Positions 33,101 through 43,819 of a stretch of 64,000 nt of DNA are shown here, piece after piece. Each line of letters begins with the position of its first letter. Position 1 is the first letter of the stretch. The notes beneath the pieces were generated by a model, which was given only the letters and a program-made list of their open reading frames with translations, did no database searches and had not been told where the DNA came from. A program made the position numbers and the translations under genes. Source of the DNA: Prorocentrum cordatum (taxonomy: Eukaryota; Sar; Dinophyceae; Prorocentrales; Prorocentraceae); contig CAUYUJ010019924.1 of assembly GCA_963575745.1 (NCBI GenBank), forward strand, positions 104,046 through 168,045, in the 5' to 3' direction.

Positions 33101-34440
33101 AAAGCTTGCGTTAGCTGGGCTTTTCAAGATAGGGCTCTCGCTGAAGACTTCTTCGGAGTGAGCGAGGGGCGGTTCGACACTATGTAACAGCTGCGCGGAT
33201 GGGGACGGCTCTTTTTTCAAAACGAGCTCGCGCTGGACAGATCTTCGAAGGTGACGACCCTATTTCTCGCATTCCGGACAGTTCGCGAAAGCGATGCAAG
33301 GCAGTTCACGCGCGGGGTCCGTCTCTTCTGCCTTATCCATCTTCCCTATCCACCTCCCCCTCTCCCATTCACAACCCCTCTCTATCCCCAAACTGATCTG
33401 CATGTCGGTTGCACGCCTAGGCGGCCTGTTCCGCATTGCCATACTCTGCTCCCCATCAAACTGGCACGGGACTAACTTGCCTTTATGATTACCCCCACTC
33501 ACTCTGTCAGCGTGGCCATTTGGACCACCTTGTAGGGGTAAAACAACACAACTTCTGTGCAGCCGCGGTGGCGATACGTTTCCAAGGGAATTCGTATCAG
33601 TGATTTTCTTTGCTCCTGCCCGAGTCTGGGGACATTGCCGATTTTCGAGGACATGGCTCAGCTGGCTGGTTCTTTTGGCTTCCTTCCTCCTCCTCCTCGG
33701 CCGTTCGCCCGTCGTCACATGTAACTACTTTTGCTTGCGCAGGTGGCGCCTACAGTGGGCAGTAACGTAAATGGGTGTGGCCCGCATCTCTGGCCAGAGT
33801 GTTGGCCACGTTCGCAGGTCAGCCTTGTGACGAACGTGGCAGGTGCCGGCACGCTTGGCGTGGCGACTTGCGGAAAAACAATGATTACCCCCTCTCGCTC
33901 TACCTCGCCCTTGTTTGACTCATGTGTCTCATATCCTTCCTCAATATCTCTTCCCATGCCTTGAAAGCCACCTCTCGATCGACCTTGTCCCCCCTCATTC
34001 TTGGCATAGTGCTGCCCTGTCGGACGAGGCGCGGCATTTTTCTGTTGGCAGGGGTCAGCTCTACTAAAGGTCTCATTTGCCTTACATTGCCATCCTCCTT
34101 GCTTGCCTGCGTTCCGAGAGAATGCTTGTACGTGGTATTCGGCGGATCAGGGCCAGGAATAGTTATTTAGCGTTGCATCGAAAGGGGAGGATCAACAGTG
34201 CCAAGTCGTGGAAGTGGATGACTTGGCAGGAGCCCGCTTGACCATGCGTACACGAGTTGCGACTCGGCTGATCCTGTTCAGGCTCGTTTGGTGTTGCGAA
34301 GGCTCTCGCATGCGGATTGGCTAGCGTGCGCACGCTCATACATTACACCGTCGTGCACGAGCACGCCACGCTACCGAAAAATGTAAGCCGGCACGAAGTA
34401 ATGCATTGATGCGAGCGCATGTGAATCTAGAATTATTTAT
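30121..34440. other. long interval with no recognised gene
   Basis: A purine-rich GGAGG/GAGAGG patch lies at 30850-31115. Two or three diverged copies of a ~75-base phrase with GGGCTCTC and TTAGCGCYGCGCACA lie near 32985-33140. Frames up to about 350 codons (30308-31369 minus) encode low-complexity or unrecognised sequence. Nothing else is supportable. Confidence 0.5.
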
Positions 34441-34625
34441 GGTAGTTTTTACAACTGAATGCTGAGCGGAGACGGGGAACCGGACGAAACCTTGTAAAGT
34501 ACAGTCGTCTGGGAGCAACGCAGAAACCGACCATTTTCGACTGAACAGGGTCGGTTTTTCTGCCAGCGAGAACACTACAGACGTCATTGGCTTGCATACG
34601 TACTCATATTTGTGCTCAAAGTTTT
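34441..34625 (+). repeat. element C, split direct repeat A1
   Basis: This 185-base repeat runs from GGTAGTTTTTACAACTGAAT to GTGCTCAAAGTTTT, with a copy at 40873-41057. It contains a 9-base-pair hairpin (AAACCGACC ... GGTCGGTTT) near 34525-34558 that is intact in A1 but mismatched in A2. Confidence 0.95.
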
Positions 34626-35038
34626 GTGGGGGCCCCGGCTCCCATGGAGGTCTGCTCCTCGAGATTACCCGGGGCATCTCAACCGCCCTCGCCGTGCGGT
34701 CTTCGGCGGTCCCCTGTCCAGACTGCACCTGCAATTGCGCGCCTGCGCTTGCCTGCTCTGAGGGCGCGCTCCCGCGGGAGTTCGGGCAGGAGACGGGCTG
34801 GGAGTGGCCCGGGCCCTGGGCCTGCTTCTCTTTGATCGGCCTCGGCGCGGTCGCCGGGGCCTCGGCGGTGCTGCTGGCACAGCGCTGGCCGGCGCCTGCC
34901 CCCGCAGCGGCGCCGGCACGGGCAGCGGGCCCGGCCGAGCTCGCGGACCCCTCGTCCGCCCGAGCGGACTTGCTGCAGGAGGCGCGCGCGCAGCTGGCGG
35001 AGGTTGCAGCACGCCGCGCCGCGGCCCGCCAGGCCTGA
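34466..35038 (+). CDS. element C ORF0, small frame with a membrane-like segment
   Basis: The frame is open from inside A1 to the TGA at 35036-35038. It contains CSKFCGG, a Cys-rich patch (PCPDCTCNCAPALAC) and a hydrophobic stretch, ACFSLIGLGAVAGASAVLLA, followed by an Ala/Arg helix (ARADLLQEARAQLAEVAARR). ORF1 starts four bases after the stop. No ATG occurs in frame, so initiation is unclear. It matches A and D in position and in having one hydrophobic segment. No known family. Confidence 0.4.
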   Translation, partial: AETGNRTKPCKVQSSGSNAETDHFRLNRVGFSASENTTDVIGLHTYSYLCSKFCGGPGSHGGLLLEITRGISTALAVRSSAVPCPDCTCNCAPALACSEGALPREFGQETGWEWPGPWACFSLIGLGAVAGASAVLLAQRWPAPAPAAAPARAAGPAELADPSSARADLLQEARAQLAEVAARRAAARQA

Positions 35039-35042
35039 CGCC

Positions 35043-36406
35043 ATGGCGGCTCCACACCAGCTCATCGCGGCGGGCTTGGCCGAGGGCGACTTCCTGGCTG
35101 TCCGATACAGAGTGGGTGGCCGGCGCCTTTGGCACCGCCGCCTGGTAGTGGCGCTCGTGCCCGGCGGGACCACCGTTGCGGGCATCATGACTCCCGACCT
35201 CGATGAGTACGACGAGGACGTGGCCGACCAGGCGAATATCGCAGAGTGGACGATGCTCCCGCTTGGCACGATCGGGCTTGCTGCTCCGGCTATGGGCAAC
35301 GACGACGTTACGACTTCAGGCACATCCCGTTGCAGGCCGCGGTGGATGCAGCTCGAACCGCAGCATACGCGAGAAGGGGGGCGGTGCCGGTCGGGCCCAT
35401 CGTGGTCAACCTCGCCGGGCGCGTGGGGGCCAGCGCTCCTGTGGGCGCTGCACCCCCTGCGGCTGGCGGCGCGGCGGCTGCGGCGGCTGGGGGCCCTGGC
35501 GGCGGCGGCGGCCTCGCGGGGCTGGTGGCGGCCCTTGGCGGCCCGGCGGGCGGCCCGGCCGTTGCGGCGGCCGCCCCAGTGGCCCTGGTGCCCGTGGCAG
35601 CGCCCGCCGCCCCTGCCGCCGGCGCGGGCGCCCCGCCAGCCGGGCCTGGGGCCGCGGCGGCCATCCCTGGCGCGCCCGTCGCGCCCGCCGCCCTGGCAGC
35701 GCCCGGCGCGCCCGCGGCCGCGGCTGCAGCTCCCGCGGCGGGCGCCCCGGCGGCCCCGGCTGTGGCTGGACCTGGCGGCGACGCCCGGATCTTCGGCGTG
35801 GTGGTCGATGCGCGCGGGGTCCGTCGTGTGGACTTCCGCACCGCAGTCACCCGGATGACCGAGCTCCCCTGGCCAGACTGGCCCGTGCGAGGGCCGCGCA
35901 CGTTGCGGTGGGTGGCAGAGTTCATGGCGCAGCGGAGCGGCACGCCGACGGCGCATCATCAGAGGTGGCTGGCGGAGACGGGCCTTGACCCCGCCGATCC
36001 AGGAGTGGAGATCCACCAGACGGGCTGCGTCGTCCTCGAGACGGCCATTACCTACGACCAGGAACACGCCACGAACCTCGCCCACCTCGAGCTCGTCGCC
36101 CGCTCGATCCAGGTGCAGGAAGAGAAGTACCGGTTTCTCGTTGAGCCCGACGATGCCTCGGCTGCTGACAGGTCGGCCATGATGGGGACGTCGCAGCTCG
36201 CGGGCTCTGTGTGTGTCTGCCCCGTCCTTCGCGACTATCTCGCATCGGAGTCGCAGAAAGAGATGGCAGTTGCGAAGGAGCGGAGGAAGGCGCGCGAGGA
36301 GCGCGCCCTCGCCGGCGGCCAGCCTGGCGGCGGGCGCGGAGGGGGCGGCAGGGGCCGCGGCGGCCGGCGGGGCAGAGGCTCCGGTGCCGCAGGCGGCGAT
36401 GCCTAG
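35043..36406 (+). pseudogene. element C ORF1, gag-like protein (one frameshift)
   Basis: The ATG at 35043 gives MAAPHQLIAAGLAEGD, then AGIMTPDLDEYDED, the counterpart of the TPD-x-D-x-Y motif in A and D. Near 35300 the frame shifts and continues as YDFRHIPLQAAVDAARTAAY. A long Ala/Gly/Pro linker comes next, followed by the conserved block: LPWPDWPVRGPRTLRW, TAHHQRWLAETG, ITYDQEHATNLAHLELVARS and VCPVLRDYLASESQKEM. The tail is KERRKAREERALAGG and a Gly/Arg-rich end suited to nucleic-acid binding. The stop TAG (36404-36406) overlaps the ORF2 start. Confidence 0.7.
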
Positions 36407-38740
36407 CTTGCCGGAGGGCGGTCGGCCTGGCCCGCCGCCGCCCTGGCTCCTCCAGGCCTCCGCGGGCGCCAACAGCGCTGCCCGCACTTCGGGCGAGGCC
36501 GGGCCCCCTTCGCGTTAAGACGGTCGCCAGCGCAACCTCTCCCCGCTGCCGCAGCTCACAGCAGCCGACGCGGCGCCTGGCCCCTCTCGCACCCGGCGGC
36601 GCGCTCGGGCGGGCCACGCCCTCGGGCACGCGCTCGACCGGGCCAGCGCTGCCGTGCATGCACTGAATTACCTATGCGGTGACAAGTCCTCGCCCGAGTC
36701 GGCCGTTCCGACAGCTGGGCAGCGCTGCGCCGTCAGTCACATCTGGGACACCATTGCCGCCCTCGGCCCCGAGCCGGACGAGTACCGCGACGACGTGTCC
36801 GACCCCAACGGGGCCCTCCGTGAGCTCCTTGCTGGGTCCGCGCTGTACCCTGACGGCAGCGGGCCCACCGCTCCCCACGTGCCAGACCTCGTCTCTTGGC
36901 CCGATGTGTCCCGGCCCCCAGCGCCGCTCCTTGGGCTGCTTGGAGAGCGGGGCGCCGCCGCGCTGCAGGAGTGGAGGTGCCATATGCTTCGAGACGCGGA
37001 GGAGGCGCGTCAGCTTCGGGCTGAGGCTTGTCCGCGCGGGCCCTACACGGACCCCGCCCTCGTTCAGTCGCCCGCAGAGTATGCCAAGCTCCTGGGCGCG
37101 ATGGCTGAGCGCCACATGCTCACCTTGTCTCCCGCCCGGGGGCGGCGGGGCAACATGGGAATATTTGTTGTACCTAAAAAGAATGGGAAGTTGAGGGTCA
37201 TCTTCGACACGCGGGTGGCCAACTGCTCGTTCATCGAGGCCCCGAGGACCCAGCTGCCGTCTGCCTCGGCCTGGGGCCGCCTCGAGGCTGGCGACGTTCG
37301 CCTCAGCATCGGCTCCGCCGACCTGGACGTCGCTTTCTACCACATGCAGGTGCCTTCTGGGATGGAGGAGTTCTTCACCTTGCCTCCGATCCCTGCAAAG
37401 TATTTGATGCCCTTCGGATGCGTGGAGGCCGGCACGAGGGGTGACGACCTCCTGCTCCCGCAAGTGGCGGTGCTCCCGATGGGCTTCAGCTGGGCCCTGC
37501 ACCTGTGCCAGACGGTGCTGCAGACATCCCTGTGCCGAGCCGGCTTCTCGCCCGAGAACCTGATCCTTGACGGCCATGGCGGCTGCCAGCTCTCTGGCGA
37601 CCCATCCTCGGTCGTGGGCGCCGGCTACGTGGACAACTACTTCGTCCTTGGCGGCTCCCCAAAGCACGTGAGCGAGCAGCTGCAGGCTATCACCGACGAC
37701 CTCCAACGGCATGGGCTCGCAGTTCATGACGTCGAGGAGCCCTCCCAGGACTGCGACTTCCTGGGGCTGTCGCTGCGCGAGGGGCGCTGGCTCAGCCTTC
37801 GGACTCGCAACATCTGGCGCCTCCGCGCGGCCATCCGCGGCGCCCTGCGCCGCCAGCTGATCAGCGGGTTCCTGTTGCGGGTGCTCACCGGCCACATCAC
37901 GTGGGCCCTTCTGCTCCGACGAGAGATGCTGTGCGTGCCGGGGGCGACCTACGCATCCATTCAGGCCACCGGGCCCACGGCGGCGCCCCTGTGGCCTGCG
38001 GCGCGACAGGAGCTCCAGCTAATTCACGACCTGCTGCCCCTTTGCGCGGCCGACCTGGGCGCCCCCTGGCGCGGGCGCGTCGCGTGTACAGACGCCTCTC
38101 CGTGGGGACTGGGCGTCGTTGCTCGCCGCGCCCCAAAGGACCTCGTGGGCGCCACAGGCCGAGTTGCTGAAAAGTGGAGGCATAAAGTCGAGGGAGGAGC
38201 GCAGGCGAGAGCTCGCACTGTAGGAGTGTCGGAGGAGACTGACGCCGCCGCCGACCTCGGCTACCCCCTCTCGTTCGACAGCTCGGACAACGCGAACGTC
38301 GGTCACGGGGGGAAGGGGGCGCAGGACGAGCTGGGGCGTTCGGTGCTCGATCCTCGCCCGCCCGTCGACTTCGAGGAGGTCCCCGCGCACTTCATTCGGG
38401 AGTCGGCCTGGGGCTTCGCCGCGGTCTTCGTCGACGGTCAGGCCAACATCTTGGCCTTGGAGTGGGAGGCTCTCGTTCTTGGGTATCGCAATCTGTTGCG
38501 GTCCACGTCATCGTTCGGGTCCCGGTTCCTCGTCCTCTCCGACAACCTGCCCTTGGTCCTGTCGGTCGGGAAGGGCCGGGCTCGCAGCAGGCACCTCCAG
38601 AGCACCCTTCGCAAGATCTGCGCGCTCTCCGTGGCCACTGGCTCAACCCTGTCTGTCAGGTGGATCCCGTCGGAGGCGAATCCCGCCGACGGGCGCAGTC
38701 GCGGGCGCGCTGGCTGGTTCTCCGGCAGTCGGCCGGCGCC
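36399..38740 (+). pseudogene. element C ORF2, reverse transcriptase-RNase H (early stop)
   Basis: An ATG at 36399 overlaps the ORF1 stop (ATGCCTAG) and is in frame with the RT, but TAA at 36516-36518 interrupts it. RT motifs: MGIFVVPKKNGKLRVIFDTR, GSADLDVAFYHMQVP (motif A), AVLPMGFSWALHLCQ (motif B region) and GYVDNYFVLGG (motif C, YVDN at 37626-37637, Asn for the second Asp). RNase H: ACTDASPWGLGVV (Asp), LALEWEALVLGYRNL (Glu), FLVLSDNLPLVLSVG (Asp) and RWIPSEANPADGRSR (last Asp). Apart from the stop, the RT-RNase H frame is continuous. Confidence 0.88.
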
Positions 38741-39780
38741 GGCACTGCCGGGCGTGGGGCCGCTGGATCACGCGGCTGCACTGGTTGCTGGCGCTCCTCC
38801 TCCGGGCCGCGCTGGCTGGGAGGAAGCAGGCGGCTCCGACGGCGTCGGCGCTGAGGGGCGAGCGAGCCCGCCGCGCGCAGGAGCTTGCAGCTGCTGCGGC
38901 GCCGGTCCTGGGGCTCTCGCTGCTGGAGCGGCTGGCGGTGCGGCCCTCGACCGAGAAGCTCTACCGGGGGGCGCTGTCGGCCTTCGCGAGCATCTGCGCA
39001 AGGCACCGCCTGGACTGGACGGACCATGCCAGCCTCGACTCGGTCCTCGCGCAGTACATGGACAGCGAGTTCCTCCTCGGCGGCGGCGGGAACATGGGGA
39101 ACGTGCTCCCGCGGCGGTCGCCCACTTTCTCGGCTCGCTCCACAAGCGAGCGGCGACGCAGCTGCCGAGGGCGCACCGCGCGGCTGCAGCCTGGGCCCGG
39201 CGGGCGCCGGGCCGCGCGCGCCTCCCGCTGCCGCGGCGAGTCGTGTTTGCCATCGCGGGCGTCCTCCTGCGCGACGGGCACTCCCGGCTCGCCATCTGCA
39301 TCCTCGTCATGTTTGCGTGCTACCTCAGGCCCGGGGAGGCGGCGAAGCTGCGCGGGCGCCACTTGATAGCTCCTTCTGCCTCCGCGGGGACGCTCTACCA
39401 GTACTTCGGGCTGCTCCTGCACGAGAGCGGCAAGGACCCAGGCAAGACGGGCGTGAACGACGAGAGCATCCTCTTCGACCGCGAGGGCTGGCTCGCCCCC
39501 CTGCTGGCGGCCTTGAAGCTCAGCACCCTGCCCGACCAGCCGTTGTGGGGGGAGGCGATCGCGCAGCTGCCGAAGCTCTTCGACAGCGCCTGCCGGGAGC
39601 TGTCGCTGGAACGCCTCCGACCACACTTATACAGCTTGCGTCGCGGCGGAGCCTCGGACGACATGCTGTCGCAACGGAGGTCTCTGCCAGAGATTCATTT
39701 CGTCGAGGACAATTTGATGGCGCTCGTCGAGGGCTCCCCCCCCACGCTGCTGGCGACTGGCCGCGTGCCGGCCGGGGCCG
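38700..39780 (+). pseudogene. element C tyrosine recombinase (frameshifted, lacks Tyr)
   Basis: The N-terminal part lies in the +1 frame relative to RT-RNase H: LSLLERLAVRPSTEKLYRGA, LSAFASICARHRLDW, SVLAQYMDSEFLLGGG. A frameshift near 39090-39105 moves the catalytic part to another frame: RRVVFAIAGVLLRDGHSRL, CYLRPGEAAKLRGRHL (box I Arg) and HLYSLRRGGASDD (HxxR). The region that should hold the His/Trp and the catalytic Tyr (compare RYEK in A, RYQK in D') is not recognisable and reads SLPEIHFVEDNLMALVEG, so the active site is lost. Confidence 0.75.
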
Positions 39781-39949
39781 CCGGCCTGCTCGGAGCTCAG
39801 GCCGTCGCCCCCCAGCGGGCGCGGAAGCGGCCGGCGGCGGCGCGGCGACGGCCACTGGCGGCGCGGGCGCCGGCGCGGCGGCTGGCGGCCCGGACGCCAT
39901 CAGGCGGCACCTGCGGCGGCAGTGCCAGCGCGCGGCGGCCCCAGGGCGC

Positions 39950-40702
39950 CGGCTGCGTCGTCGGCCCGTGCTGGAGCTGTTCTGCGGCGCCGGCACGATA
40001 GCTCGTGCGATGGTGGCGCTGGGCTTCGCCGCCTTCGGGCTCGACTGGAGCCGCGGCCCTCTGGAGGACCACGTTGCGGCGACATTCCAGACCGTCGTCC
40101 TTGGCTGGATCCAGTCCCGAGCGGTGGGCGCCGTTTGGCTCGGCACGCCGTGCACGAGCTGGACGAGGGCGCTCCGGCGGCCGCTGAGGTCCGCGCTCCA
40201 CCCGCTCGGTCTTCCTGATCTGAATGCCCATGAGCAGGCCAGGGTAGGCGCTGGCAACGCTACGTACCGCTTTACGCTCAGAGTGATTCGCGCATGCATT
40301 GCAGCTCGAGTGCCCGTATACTTAGAGAATCCACAGACCTCACTCATTTGGTCTGGCCCTGGGCTGGCTCGTCTGTGTAAGTCGCCCTCTTGTCGCAAGT
40401 CTGTGTTGCATCAGTGCCAGTACGGCGCGCTTTGCAGAAAAGCCACCACCATCTGTTCGCGGGGTGCCGCCGCATCGCCGTTGCTCGAAAAGATATGTTC
40501 TGGTCCCCGAAGGTTTTGCAGTAGGACTGGCAACAGGCACCTCGTTCTTGAAGGGAACGACGAGCAGGGTCGAAAGCGCACCGCGCTCGCTGCTGAGTAC
40601 CCCTCCCAGCTCGCCGCTGCCGCTGCCCAGTGCATCGTTCAGTCCCTTTCTCTGCAGCCCGGGCAGGCCCTCCATTCGCTCGCCATGAAAATGATTAGTT
40701 AA
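39950..40702 (+). CDS. element C C5-methyltransferase-like domain
   Basis: This frame is uninterrupted: VLELFCGAGTIARAMVALG (motif I), FGLDWSRGPLEDH (motif II region), WLGTPCTSWTRALRR (PC, motif IV), VPVYLENPQTSLIW (like motif VI), CQYGALCRKATTICSR (like motif VIII) and RTALAAEYPSQLAAAA (motif X-like). The stop is at 40700-40702. It follows a Gly/Ala/Arg-rich stretch after the YR and sits in the -1 frame relative to the YR catalytic part. The best-conserved strings align with A and D. Cytosine-5 chemistry is inferred from PC plus ENP. The target-recognition region is short, so activity and DNA specificity are unknown. Confidence 0.7.
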   Translation, partial: RLRRRPVLELFCGAGTIARAMVALGFAAFGLDWSRGPLEDHVAATFQTVVLGWIQSRAVGAVWLGTPCTSWTRALRRPLRSALHPLGLPDLNAHEQARVGAGNATYRFTLRVIRACIAARVPVYLENPQTSLIWSGPGLARLCKSPSCRKSVLHQCQYGALCRKATTICSRGAAASPLLEKICSGPRRFCSRTGNRHLVLEGNDEQGRKRTALAAEYPSQLAAAAAQCIVQSLSLQPGQALHSLAMKMIS

Positions 40703-40734
40703 TGCGGCCTTCGGCCAGACAAACCTTCGGGATC

Positions 40735-40872
40735 GGGTGGGGGCCACCAAAGTGGGTCTCTGCTGCTGCTGGTGCCCGCGTCCGCCGTCTCATCTGCAGT
40801 TGCACGATTGCATCGCATCGCCTGGCCCTTTCCTGTCCCAAAAGAATGATGGCCTCGACGGCGTCGCGAGCT
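40735..40872 (+). repeat. element C, split direct repeat B1
   Basis: This 138-base repeat runs from GGGTGGGGGCCACCAAAGTG to GCGTCGCGAGCT and abuts A2 without a gap. It matches B2. Confidence 0.95.
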
Positions 40873-41057
40873 GGTAGTTTTTACAACTGAATGCTGAGCG
40901 GAGACGGGGAACCGGACGAAACCTTGTAAAGTACAGTCGTCTGGGAGCAACGCAGAAACCTACCATTTTCGACTGAAAAGGGTCCGTTTTTCTGCCGGCG
41001 AGAACACTACAGACGTCATTGGCTCGCATACGTACTCATATTTGTGCTCAAAGTTTT
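40873..41057 (+). repeat. element C, split direct repeat A2
   Basis: This is the second copy of the 185-base A repeat. Confidence 0.95.
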
Positions 41058-41100
41058 CCCATTGCCATCCCGCTTCGCCTACTTTGAACTGATCTGTCAG

Positions 41101-41241
41101 GGGTGGGGGCCACCAAAGTGGTGGGTCTCTGCTGCTGCTGGTGCCCGCGTCCGCCGTCTCATCTGCAGTTGCACGATTGCATCGCATCGCCTGGCCCTTT
41201 CCTGTCCCAAAAGAATGATGGCCTCGACGGCGTCGCGAGCT
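41101..41241 (+). repeat. element C, split direct repeat B2 (3' end of element)
   Basis: This second copy of B has one GTG insertion relative to B1 and ends GCGAGCT. Flanking DNA begins ATGTATCAG. Confidence 0.95.
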
Positions 41242-41309
41242 ATGTATCAGAGTGAGGGGGCCGAACGGTCATGTACTGCCCCTGGGCGCGTGGCTGAAGT
41301 GAGGTTATG

Positions 41310-41317
41310 CGGTGCGC

Positions 41318-41350
<33 letters not shown>

Positions 41351-41485
41351 GGTGGTGGTTGTGTTGTTGTTGTTGTTGTTAGTGGTGGTGGTGGTGGTGG
41401 TGGTGGTGGTGGTGTTGGTGTTGGTGCTGGTGTTGGTGTTGATGTTGTTGCTGCTGCTGTTGTTGTTGCTGTTGTTGTTGCTGCT
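41310..41485. repeat. GTT/GTG trinucleotide microsatellite
   Basis: Mixed (TTG)n and (GTG)n cover about 170 bases shortly after element C. Confidence 0.9.
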
Positions 41486-41639
41486 GAATTTTCATTTCTG
41501 AAGAATAAATATTGTTGATCCCCCTCACGGGTGCATATTGTTTTTCTCAATCAAAGTGTGCCCCTCGACGCTCGCACCATGTTTTTTGACTGGGAAAGTC
41601 TTCGTGCTCAAACTGTGCCATTTGCCCCCCGTATTACAA

Positions 41640-42388
41640 CAACAACGGCTCCCGCCTGAGACTTCCTCCAAATTTGCTCAGGACCCCCGCTCCTGAGACT
41701 TCCTTACAATTTACTCAGGATCGGTGCTCCCGCCTGTGACTTCCTCGCAATTTAGTCAGGACCTCCGCTCCCATCTGAGACTTCCTCACGATTCACTCAG
41801 GAACGGCGCTCCCGCTTGAGACTTACTCGCACTGCAAAATTTCCTCGCAATGTAATCAAGCCCCCCGCTCCCGCCAGAGAACCCCTCACATTTTATTCAG
41901 GAATTGCGCTCTCGACTGTGACCTCCATGCAGTGTATTCAGAAATCGCGCTTTCGACGCTCCGGAAACACGCTGCGCCAAGGACGCCGCTACAATATACT
42001 TAGTAATCGCGCTCTCGCCATACTCAGGCATCCCGCTTGAATGTCCCACCCGCCCGACCCGCCCGTCAGGGGATCGCCCGCCCGTCGTGGGTTCCCGCCC
42101 GACACTTCCTTCAGGAACGGCGCTTTCGCCTAGGACTTCCTCGAACGTTCACGCTCTTACCTTCCTGCTCCTCCATTCTGTCCCTCCTCACTCCTCCCTC
42201 CTCTCCTCCCTTCTCTCGTCCTCCTCCCTTCCCTCATCCTTATGCCTCTCTGCCCTATCCCCTCTCCCTCCTCTCCCTCCTCCCTTTTCCCTCCCCTCTC
42301 CTGCCTCCTCTCCCCCTTTCTTTGTTTCTCTCTCTCTCTCTCTGTCTCTCTCTATCTCTCTCTCTCTCTATCTCTCTCTCTCTCTCCC

Positions 42389-42440
<52 letters not shown>

Positions 42441-42466
42441 ATATATTATATGTTTTTGTTTGTTTT

Positions 42467-42513
<47 letters not shown>

Positions 42514-43135
42514 CTAATCAACCACCCCCCTCTTCGCTCCTTCTTTCCTGGCGTTGTCCCTCTTCCTTCGTCCCTCCCCCATCCCTTCCTCCCACTCTCC
42601 CTCGTTCTCCCCCTCCTCTTTTTTCAGGGCCCACACCAATGCCAATGGCGGGCACATGTACGCCCACGAAGGATTGTCCGCCCGTTCAGGTTTGCCCGCC
42701 TGTCTAAGCCCGCCGCCCCCCGCAAAGAGAAAGAATCCCCCCAAAGGGTGTGTGATCGAAGACAGACAGGGCGGGTATCGAGGGTGTGGGGAACTCGTTT
42801 TGAATGACACACGGGCAAGTAAGAGCGAACAGTCTTAGAATGATTGTTGTTGTTGATGTTATTGTTGTTGTTTGTTGTCGACGCCCCCCCCGCGACCCGG
42901 CCCGCGACCCACCCGCGACCCACCGGCCGCCCACCCGCGACCCACCTGCGACCCGGCCCGCGGCCCACCCGCGACCCATCCGCGATCCACCCCGCGACCC
43001 ACCCACATTGCTGAGCGAAAAAGTCGGCGCATGCGGCGAGGGTCTCCGCAGCTCAGAACTTCGCAGACTGCCGACGCCCTCGCCGCCCCCTCACTCTTAT
43101 CCGCAGCTGCGTGGTGCTGCGTTTGAATATCGATA
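41640..43135. repeat. compound minisatellite block, copy 1
   Basis: Ordered modules: (i) about eight degenerate units near 41640-42030 with CGCTCCCGCTTGAGACTTCC and TCACAATTTACTCAGGA; (ii) CCCGCCCG-rich DNA; (iii) CT-rich DNA with (CT)n at 42330-42520; (iv) a GATCGAAGAC...GGGCGGG and GAGCGAACAGTCTTAGAATG segment; (v) GTT repeats near 42840-42880; (vi) an 11-12-base GCGACCCACCC minisatellite at 42885-43010; (vii) GCAGACTGCCGACGCCCTCG and CTCACTCTTATCCGCAGCTG. The same order recurs at 46280-47370. Confidence 0.75.
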
Positions 43136-43189
43136 CGTACGTATAGATGTGTCAAGGGGGCGGGGGCCGCTCGGAGCTCCAGCATAGTG

Positions 43190-43700
43190 GTGTCCTATGC
43201 AGGTCCAGATTAGACCTCGCGGTTCCTGCGAAACTGTCGCCAGTTTCGTGGGCGGTTGGGAGGGCAAGCGCAGTGGTGCCTTACGCAGATCCAGACTAGA
43301 CCTCGCGGCTCCCTGGGCGGCTGCGACCTGCGAAGTTGTCGCCACGTTCGTGGGCATCTCGGGGCTCCAGCATAGTTAGTGGCGTCGTACGCACAGCCGG
43401 ACTAGACCTCGCGGCCCCCTGGGGGGCTGGGAACTGCGAAATTGTCGCCATCTTCGCGGGGGGGTCCAGCAAAGTGGTGCCCCAGACTAGACTTCGCGGC
43501 GCCTTTGGGGGATTGCAATCTGCGAAACCGTCGCCACTTTCGTGGGTTTGTAGGAGGTCTTCGCAGATCCAGGCTCGACCTCGCGGCTCCGTGAGGGGGT
43601 GCGATCTGCGAAACGGTCGCCACTTTTCACGGGGCCCTGAGTGGCCCCGCGGAATCGAGCGGTACGCAGAACCAGCCGCGACCTCGCAGATCCCTTCGCA
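43190..43700. repeat. ~90-bp degenerate tandem repeat
   Basis: AGACCTCGCGG-like strings occur near 43211, 43298, 43402, 43487, 43576 and 43679. They are accompanied by TGCGAAACTGTCGCCA-type and TTCGTGGG-type strings. The spacing is 85-105 bases. Confidence 0.75.
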
Positions 43701-43819
43701 CGGAGGAGTGTTTTAGCGCACTGCGGGTTTTTGTCCGCATGCTTGTTCGTTTTCGGCGGTTCGGGGTATAGCCGCTACATGTTTATAGTGGTTCGGGTAC
43801 GCCGAAGGGTAAATTGACA

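Larger units (their letters stand above)
34441..41241 (+). mobile_element. DIRS/PAT-like tyrosine-recombinase retrotransposon, element C
   Basis: The termini are clear split direct repeats: A1 (34441-34625), genes, B1 (40735-40872) abutting A2 (40873-41057), a 43-bp spacer, and B2 (41101-41241). A1/A2 differ at about five or six of 185 positions, and B1/B2 by one 3-base insertion and little else, suggesting fairly recent insertion. Coding order matches elements A and D: ORF0, gag-like ORF1, RT-RNase H, YR and methyltransferase-like. ORF1 has a frameshift, ORF2 an early in-frame stop, and the YR lacks its tyrosine region, so the copy is defective. No target-site duplication is evident, as expected for recombinase-mediated insertion. 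Confidence 0.9.

Noticed and set aside
36672-37895. Minus-strand frame of 407 codons across element C
   Set aside because: Shadow of the RT frame, which carries clear RT motifs on plus.
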